Source of the DNA: Saccharum officinarum
Lineage: Eukaryota > Streptophyta > Magnoliopsida > Poales > Poaceae
Direction of reading: 5' to 3'
DNA: 64,000 nt
NCBI GenBank assembly: GCA_020631735.1
Contig: CM036168.1
Coordinates: 95,336,932-95,400,931, forward strand
Positions 57,287-64,000 of the stretch are shown in pieces. A program made the position numbers and the translations under genes. The number at the start of each line of letters is the position of its first letter. The stretch's first letter is position 1. Below the pieces are notes generated by a model that made no database searches, had not been told where the DNA came from, and saw only the letters and a list, made by a program, of their open reading frames with translations.

Positions 57287-58912
57287 TTAGAATAATCTTT
57301 TCTTCCCACTGGGTGAGTTTGTCCTTGTGCAAAGAACCTTCCTGCCTTTGGCACGCCTGCGCTTCAGTACCTTTCGTCCAGAAGTAGTCCGCATCCGCCT
57401 GCGGAAACCATGTGTACGGGCAAGTGACTTCCTAGACCTTGACCTCTTGGTCATGCAGAGGGCAGCCTTTCCAGCCCTAATCTGCATACCACGGGATCTT
57501 CGTGTAGTCATTCTATTGTAGCTGAACTCAATTCCCAAAGATGAACCTGACATAGAACATGTTAAAAGTATAATCACAATGAAGGCTACAATCACTTATT
57601 TGTGAATACCTACTGGTTGTGTTTGGATTTTGGAAAAGGTTATACAATGCTTAAGTGGTTCCTTGAATTCAACTTTGCTGTGCTTATTTAACTATATGTT
57701 GATTAACAGTCCTGTCGTATGCAGCCCTTCATAGATATTGATTTCTTGTCAACCAAAAGAAAATGCTAATTCAATGTCTTGTAAGATGTTGTCTAGATCC
57801 TATAAAAAAAAAGATGTTGTCTAGATGATTCTCAATAGAAAACAAAAGACAAATTCTATGTAGTTATTTTGTAAGACTTTGCAACATCGAAATGATTCAG
57901 GACTGAAAGAAAATGGCCAATTCTATGTAGCTGTTGTCATTTAAGATTTTGTGACATTCACATCATTTAGGACAATTCATCAGACATTTCACGGAGATGA
58001 TAACAAGTACAAAGTTTCATATTTGCTCCTTCTCATAACTCTCAAAAAATGAGCATAGCCGGTTTCAAGTTTGGGCACTGACACACAAGACACAACTGAC
58101 TCCACAAGTGCTCTACAACTTTACTTTGCCTCACATTCACATTATACTTAATAAGATTTTGTTGATCGAGCCATTTAGGAACGCTCAGACTCCAGAATAT
58201 AAAATTTCAGATTTCTCTGAACCATCCAATTAACCAACAGGCTTGACACTAACCGAATTTCAGATTTTTCATAATACCAGCCACACAAGTTTCAATGTTT
58301 TCCCACAACTAACTAGGACACCTTTATTAATGTTTATTTAGATGAAGGGAGCGTAATTAATTCTGTTTCAAACGTTAAACCAAAACAAGTCCCCAGTTAT
58401 TGTTCCGTTCCCTACTCCACCGTCTTGATACCACCTTCCTGCTATCATTAGTGAATCCTGTATTAATAATAACTCAAACATCCTATTCTGCAGACCTAGT
58501 GCCAAGACACGGTGCATGAAGTCATAATTTCAATGTCATTTCCCTGTGTGAGCTTACTACAGTAGTAAGCAACTACCCACAAATTCCCCCCAAAGGTCAA
58601 AACAAATGGCCGCCCAAACGATAGCACACGAATATAGAGAAGAAAAGGAATGTGGGATACATTCTCACCCGCAAACGAGGAAGAGGACGTGAAGGCCAGC
58701 GACGCTGAGACCGCCGCCGCGAGCGAGGCGGGGGAGGCGGAGGCGGACGACGTGGAGGAGGACGAGACGAAGGAGCTCCGGAGAAACGGGGAGGCGGAGA
58801 CGCCCACCGGGGCCGCCCTGCGAGTGCGGGTGACGCCTCCGATAGCCGCCGCCGAGATCCTCCCGGAGTGGAAGGAGAGAGACGCCATTGGAGAGGCCAG
58901 TGCGAGCGCCAT
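57287..58912 (-). CDS. RPL34: Plastid ribosomal protein bL34 (nuclear gene)
   Basis: Large-subunit protein of the chloroplast ribosome, made in the cytosol and imported. Exon 1 is 58912-58669 and exon 2 is 57546-57287, with GT/AG borders and a 1.12-kb intron, giving 167 residues. Exon 1 encodes a serine/alanine-rich, acid-poor transit peptide (MALALASPMASLSFHSGRIS, then a long S/A run). Exon 2 ends with the bL34 core: KSLARTHGFRRRMRTTSGRK, VLKRRRAKGRKVLC, and a short plastid extension TRTNSPSGKKRLF. The R..G.R.R..T..G..VL..RR.KGR pattern is diagnostic. The transit peptide and the intron position just before the conserved part are as expected for plants. No defects seen. Site II elements lie about 90-130 bases upstream. 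Confidence 0.93.
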
Positions 58913-59000
58913 GGTTGGAGGACTCGCAAGTGCTGCGGGCTAGCCACACCCTGGCGCTTGTTTTGTTTTATCTTATCCGCGCTTGATGAGGCAGGCTTTA

Positions 59001-59042
59001 TGGGCCTCCAGCCCTCCATTATGGGCTGGCGCACATTGGGCC
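59001..59042. promoter_or_regulatory. Cluster of site II (TGGGCY) elements
   Basis: TGGGCC at 59001-59006, TGGGCT at 59022-59027 and TGGGCC within TTGGGCCCAG at 59037-59042. TCP-bound site II elements are typical of plant ribosomal-protein gene promoters. They lie 89-130 bases upstream of the bL34 start codon and could also serve a transcript running the other way. Confidence 0.6.
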
Positions 59043-61112
59043 CAGTTGAGCACCTCCCCTCGCCTTGGAGAACCCCGCGTTCGGCGTTCCTCACGCCGCC
59101 GCGCTTTCGGCACTCCACCGCGCTCCCGCCGCCGCCGTCACTGGGAAACCAGACCTCGACGAGACGAGCGTCTCCGGCCTCCTCAACTCCTCTCCACCTA
59201 TATCAGCACGGGCTGACCAAGCGTACCTTTGATTCCCCACTCCGTCGGCCTCGGCGGCTCGGCCTCCTCTGACCTGCCTTTCTAGACACCACAACAGGGC
59301 TGGTGGTTGCTGCTTGCCGCCGCCTGCAACTGCTCCAGCGACGGCCGCCACTATCATTAATCCCAGGTTCCCTCTCACCCTGATTTTCCCAAACTTCATT
59401 AGGTTCCGATGTAAGGTTTGAGCCATTTGTTTTAGTTCTGCATCCAAAGCCCAAGAGACAAGTCTCAACTTTCTGGATGGTGAGTACGCTCCTGCTTTTT
59501 AGCCAAATGCTGCAGCAATTTGTGGCATGTTAGAATAATTAGGACAATTGTTGATGTCGCTATGCCTTCACCATCAACAAGCTGCATAGGGCAAAAAGAA
59601 AACTATACTCCCTCCATTCCAATTCATAAGACGTTTCGGCTTTTCTAGATACATTGCTTTTACTATGTATCTAGAAAAGCCAAAACCTCTTACAATTTGG
59701 AATAGAGGGGGTAATTTAGATATTGTGCACATATGCTTTATTATTGATATTTATCAATCATGCTAGTGTATCACTTGCTGTACGTAAGAAACGCGAAATT
59801 GGAGAAACATGAGCGCTAGCGTGCAAGACCTTGGTAAGCAGTTTCAGTATCGTATATGCACTAAGAAAAAGAATATTTGAGGCTAAGCATAAATTCATTA
59901 AAAACTTCTGGACTACATTTTCAAATTTCAACTACGATGCAGTCTTTCTAATCAGACTGCTCAAGAAATATGTAGATAGTCAACCACAATGTCGTTAGGA
60001 CACACACCATGTACTAGATGGTTTGTCTCCATCAGATAATATGCTGATTCAACAAATTAATCAAACTACCATGACCTCGATTCTGTGGAAAAAAGTATCA
60101 CTTTTCAAGATGTGTGACTATATTTCCAGCTGACGTGGAGTCTTGCTAAAATAAGCTAACTAAAAATTGAGCTAATGTGCTTTCCTAAGGTAACCATGAT
60201 ATCTGAAGACCTAAACATGAATGTTATTTTCTGAAGCAATAATTTTTCAGGAAAAAATATGGTGCACAAGATAATTAATTCATTCTGTGTCATATTTTAA
60301 TTTTGAGGTGTAGTAGATAACTATAGTGTCAGTGTTCTATTTTTCCCTATATATGTTCCACGTTCTATGATAACAGATGCATATATGTTCATAAAAGTGA
60401 CGTACTCCTCATCTTGCCAAGGCTGAGAAAAAAAGAAAATATCCTCTCTTTTTTAAAGGAAGAAAATATTCTTTTTGAATTGTGATGCATTTCAATCCTA
60501 TCTATATCGTCTTGCACAATTGCAGCTCTGGAAAAGGTATGTTAATGGTGCTACTGTTTTTAAGAGCCTTAAATGTGCGGTAAAAAAGAATTTTACTTAT
60601 TATGAAATGTTTGGACATTTGTATTTCTTTGGCATGGATCATGCTTACTATATGATACTTCGTGCAGACTCTGGAAAGACCAAGACAGGTATGTTTCTTG
60701 TTATTTGAAGCTATTTAAAATGTTATTGTCAGGACTAATGGTATCAAGGCAAGTATATTTTTGGTTATTGCAGCCACTTAGCCACTTTTCACCTCAGAAA
60801 TAAAATGTTTGCTCGTAAAATGAGAATAGATCCATCTGTAATCAAGGAGAATGAGTCCAAGTTTTCATATTATTACTCCACCGAGCAGTTGAAGTAATTA
60901 CGTGCATCATTGCATGTTTCTTATCCTTGTAGGATGTCTTAGTATTTATATTTTGCATGACCATAAATCCAAAAGCTAACCACTAAAGTTTCAATTAAGT
61001 TATTCTTGCATGATTATCTCTTGTTTATAGACAGGTCACTAAAATGTATGTCCATGTTGTGCCTATGAATGGCAGGTCGTGTGTGCAATCATTCCCCCCC
61101 CCCTTGATTAGG
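59043..61112 (+). other. Region with a possible spliced transcript, not a recognised gene
   Basis: After the site II cluster the plus strand is C-rich (59050-59350), like a leader, and then AT-rich. Strong splice-like words occur: ATG directly before GTGAGTAC (59477-59481), TGCAG before CTCTGGAAAAG and GTATG (60526-60536), and TGCAG before a 21-bp piece ACTCTGGAAAGACCAAGACAG and GTATG (60668-60688). Both pieces share CTCTGGAAA. If real they would be microexons of a transcript opposite to bL34, possibly cut by the copia insertion. Frames at 58868-59272 and 60475-60708 have no known domain. Confidence 0.25.
59608..59711. mobile_element. Stowaway-like MITE, short
   Basis: CTCCCTCCATTCCAATTCAT and TACAATTTGGAATAGAGGGG are inverted ends; the centre folds back on GGCTTTTCTAGATACAT / ATGTATCTAGAAAAGCC. 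TA flanks at 59606-59607 and 59712-59713. 104 bp; sister of the element at 36022. Confidence 0.85.
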
Positions 61113-61238
61113 TGTTGTTGGGCTGTGTTGCTGTAAGTTAGTAGATTAGGCCCACGAGGCCCATATATATGTATATGTATATGTACTCATACTCAGTAGA
61201 TAGAGATAGACTCTCCAGAAAATTCCCAAACATCTTCA
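61113..61238 (+). repeat. 5' LTR (about 126 bp) and tRNA-Met primer site
   Basis: Begins TGTTGTTGGGCTG, includes TATATATGTATATGTATATG, and ends ACATCTTCA. TGGTGTCGGAGCC follows at once (61239-61251), close to the primer-binding sequence TGGTATCAGAGC of many copia elements. Only one LTR is in the window, so the left edge is judged from the TG and the short size is provisional. Confidence 0.65.
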
Positions 61239-61873
61239 TGGTGTCGGAGCCGATGGTGGCGATGGCGGCGGCGACTGTAGTGGCGACGGTGGCGCTGCAG
61301 TAGCGACGGAGGGAGACTCTGGCCGTTCGGATTGGAGCTGAGCCTTGTGGAACTGGTGCGCAGTGGTGACGCAGCAGAAGCAGCAGGACAAGATAGGAGG
61401 AGCAGCAACCAGAGAGGAATCCCAACGAGCAGTAGCTGGAGGAGGGCGCGAAGAAGAAGAAGCAGAGGAGCAGATTGGGTATAGCAACGGTGCTCAGATT
61501 GAGTCGTGGTTGCTGCAGGAAGGTAATCTTTTCTGAAATTTGCCCCTCGATTTGGTTTGGGTGGAGAGAGCAGAGCAGCAGTACTAGTTAGCTTGTTGCG
61601 TGTATTACCAAGTGGTGAAGGGAAAGTGCTCTCTGCTGGGTTCTTTGCTGTGCAAGGTAGCAAAGGAGGAAGGAGTGTTGGCGCTGCCGTGTTCAGGGAA
61701 GAAGAGGAAGTGCTGTTGCATGGTGCTGATTGCTGTGTGGTGCTCGTTGAGGGAGGTCTGAGCAGAGATAAGGTGAGGATTGCTTGTGAGCGTGGGATTT
61801 AGTGCTACTGCTGTGAGCAGTATTTGTGGAACTATCTGCAGCAGGTTGCGAGTGTTGTTGTAGTCACTAAGAA

Positions 61874-62796
61874 ATGGGGGATAATCAGGGGATTGAGCAG
61901 ATATTGGGCAAGCTAGTCGATTTGCTTACTGAGAAGAAGAATGAGGCTCCATCTCCGAGCAAAGTGAGTATGCCAGATGCAGTCCAGAAATTGGAACTCA
62001 CGCCGAATGATATCAAACTAGAAGGCATAAGGAATTATTTAGCTTGGTCCAGAAGGGCATTATTGTTGTTAAAGGCAAAGAAGCTCGAAGGTTTCGTCAA
62101 TGGAGAGGCAGCTGAACCGAAGGACAAATCAAGTGATGAATGGAAAACCTGGGATGCTATTAACTCTTTGATAGTTGCCTGGTTGTTGAACTCGATGTTG
62201 CCATCTATTGCCGGTTCAGTAGACACAATTACTACTGCATATGGTATTTGGGAATCACTATCAAAAACATATTCTGGTGCGGGGAATGTGATGTTGTTGG
62301 TTGATACAGATGATAGGCTCTATCATCTGAAACAGGGGGAGCTATCTCTGATGGAGTATGTCGCAGAGCTGAAGCGGTTATGGGCTGATTTGGACCATTA
62401 TGATCCAATTGAGCTGCCACACCCTGATTGTGTGGCGTGGGTGAAGAAATGGATCGGAAAAAAACGAGTTCTCCAATTCTTTGAGGGGAGGCGTGCTTCC
62501 CTATTTCATCAATCTAGCCTTCCTAGTCTAGAAGAAGCTATTGCTGCAATGGCACAAGAAGAAACTCGCCTAAAGGTGATGAAAGAAAATGTTCCAGCCC
62601 CATCACGTCCTGCTTATGTTGTAACAAGATCTCAAGAGACTAGAATATGCTACAATTGTGGTGATAAGGGTCATTTGAGTAGGGACTGCAATCAACCACA
62701 AAGGACTTACCGCGGAAGAGGAAGAGGCAATGATAGGGGTGCACCGAGGGAGGTCGAGGTTATGGTGGAAGAAGAGGCCTTAGAGCCAATTTTGCT
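61874..62796 (+). pseudogene. copia gag (UBN2-type) with CCHC zinc knuckle, frameshifted at its end
   Basis: Nucleocapsid/capsid precursor that packages element RNA. From the ATG at 61874 the frame gives LEGIRNYLAWSRRALLLLKA, WDAINSLIVAWLLNSM, the UBN2-type LSKTYSGAGNVMLL, YHLKQGELSLMEYVAELKRL and the zinc knuckle CYNCGDKGHLSRDC (62649-62690; C-x2-C-x4-H-x4-C). Just after an RG-rich tail a single base appears to be missing near 62747, and the protease frame continues from there; this element type usually has one long gag-pol frame, so the shift is probably a mutation. Confidence 0.85.
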
Positions 62797-64000
62797 ATGT
62801 CTGAGCAAGGTGCTTCAGACTTGGTCACAATTTCAGCTACAGAGTTAGAAGAGTTAAGAAAGCTGAAGGAAAATAAGAACTCAAAATCAGATGATCAAGG
62901 GGCAGTGTCAACTTCAACTGATAATGTTGCCAATTTCTTCTACTCTGATGCAGGTATGAAAAAACAAGCCTTATTGTCCATAAATAATTCTAATTCAGGC
63001 TGGATATTAGATTCCGGTGCATCCAGACATGTCACAGGCATGTCAACTGAATTTACATCATATACACCATATTCATACTCTCATAAAGACACAATCCAGA
63101 CTGCTGATGGAACATCTCGACCAATTAGAGGTGTTGGTACAGTGCAATGCACTCCATCTATAACATTATCATCAGTATTATATGTTCCATCATTTCCAGT
63201 TAATTTGGTTTCAATAAGCTCGTTGGTTGATTAGATAGACTGTCAAGTTTTTCTTGATCGTGAAAATTGTTTAATTCAGGAAAGGAAGACTGGAAAAGAA
63301 CTTGGGATTGGAGTTCATCATAATGGGCTATGGTATCTTGATAGAAGGAAGACAGATAAAGCAATATGTCGTGCTTTGTCAGCAACTGCAAATGAAGATG
63401 AGGCTAAGGTAATGCTTTTGCATTGTCGGCTGGGACATATATCTTTTGATATTATGAATAGAATGTTTCCTGAACAAATGTGTAAGGTAGACAAACATAA
63501 ATTACTATGCAATGCATGTGAGTTTGGGAAACACACAAGAACTTCATATGTGAGTAGGGGTTTGCGAAGTGTGTCACCCTTTATATTAATTCACTCAGAT
63601 GTGTGGACATCTCCAGTTGTTTCTCTGAGTGGAATGAAATATTTTGTGACCTTCATTGATTGCTACTCTCGCATGACATGGTCATATCTCATGAAACATA
63701 AAAGTGAGGTGCTTAACTGCTTTAAGGATTTTTGTGCATGCATAAGAAACCAATTCAATGCTCATGTTCATATCATTAGAACTGATAACGGGTCAGAGTA
63801 TGTGAACAATGAATTTAGAAGTTATCTATCTACTGAGGGAATATTACATCAAACCTCTTGTCCTGATACACCCCAACAAAATGGAGTGGCAGAAAGGAAG
63901 AACAGGCATCTCTTGGAGGTGGCTCGTTCACTCATGTATACTATGAACGTGCCTAAGTTCTTTTGGAGCGAGGCAGTTATAACTGCTACTCATCTTATTA
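62797..64000 (+). pseudogene. copia pol: aspartic protease and integrase, one stop, incomplete at window end
   Basis: Continuation of the polyprotein. The protease has WILDSGASRHVTG (active-site DSG, about 63000-63040) and VLYVPSFPVNLVSI. A TAG at 63232-63234 interrupts the frame after SSLVD where CAG is expected. The integrase follows in the same frame with the zinc-binding HCRLGHISFD ... LCNACEFGK pattern, first Asp in IHSDVWTSP (near 63597), second in IIRTDNGSEYVN (near 63785) and Glu in PQQNGVAERKNRHLLEVARS (near 63890). All three catalytic acids are present. The frame is open to the window end; reverse transcriptase and RNase H lie beyond. Confidence 0.9.

Larger units (their letters stand above)
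61113..64000 (+). mobile_element. Ty1/copia retrotransposon, 5' part, running off the window
   Basis: Order: short 5' LTR (61113-61238), primer site, 620-bp leader, gag, protease, integrase, then the window ends. Protease and integrase ahead of any reverse transcriptase is the copia order. Only three lesions are seen in 2.1 kb of coding sequence, so the copy is fairly young. The 3' LTR and the target duplication are outside the window. Confidence 0.9.

Noticed and set aside
58597..59272. Frames on both strands over bL34 exon 1 and its promoter
   Set aside because: Shadow frames in GC-rich DNA; the bL34 transit-peptide frame explains the coding signal.

Overview
The window is plant nuclear DNA, almost certainly from a grass (Poaceae) of the sorghum/sugarcane/maize type. 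The evidence is a set of intron-containing plant genes (a CYP98A P450, a WAT1-like EamA transporter, a nuclear gene for plastid ribosomal protein bL34), GC-rich exons in AT-rich flanks, many grass-type MITEs and a dense load of transposons. It is accessory, transposon-rich sequence with a few host genes between the elements. The species cannot be fixed from sequence alone.

Layout. 1-2,818 (-): a CYP98A gene cut by the window start (three exons seen). 2,819-8,553: MITEs, a GC-rich repeat, a solo gypsy-type LTR. 8,554-14,522: a PIF/Harbinger element with a readable Myb/SANT-like ORF1, a dead DDE transposase and an extra ORF with an RNase H1-N/viroplasmin-like domain. 14,523-17,984: locally duplicated DNA; one duplicate holds the Harbinger element, the other does not. 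17,985-27,436: a 9.45-kb CACTA element with a TGG target duplication, eight nearly identical 511-bp satellite units, and an uninterrupted multi-exon Ulp1-type cysteine protease gene, but no recognisable transposase. 27,772-33,191 (-): a decayed L1-type LINE with a perfect 15-bp target duplication, holding a 593-bp TRIM-like element and a 127-bp AT microsatellite. 36,519-38,350 (-): a complete WAT1-related transporter gene. 38,583-46,693: repeats and LTR-like DNA. 46,694-48,219 (+): a CYP94-type P450 pseudogene. 51,900-53,237 (-): a nepenthesin-like aspartic protease pseudogene. 55,553-56,187 (+): a small putative secreted protein of unknown function. 57,287-58,912 (-): plastid bL34. 61,113-64,000 (+): 5' LTR, gag, protease and integrase start of a Ty1/copia element running off the window.

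The genes do not form one pathway. CYP98A acts in monolignol synthesis, WAT1-type proteins are membrane transporters linked in the founding member to secondary walls, and bL34 belongs to the plastid ribosome. The most unusual content lies in the transposons: the CACTA with its higher-order satellite and protease, the Harbinger with its extra domain ORF, and the miniature LTR element nested in a LINE. Exon borders were placed by hand from GT/AG sites, reading frame and family similarity; no database search was run.
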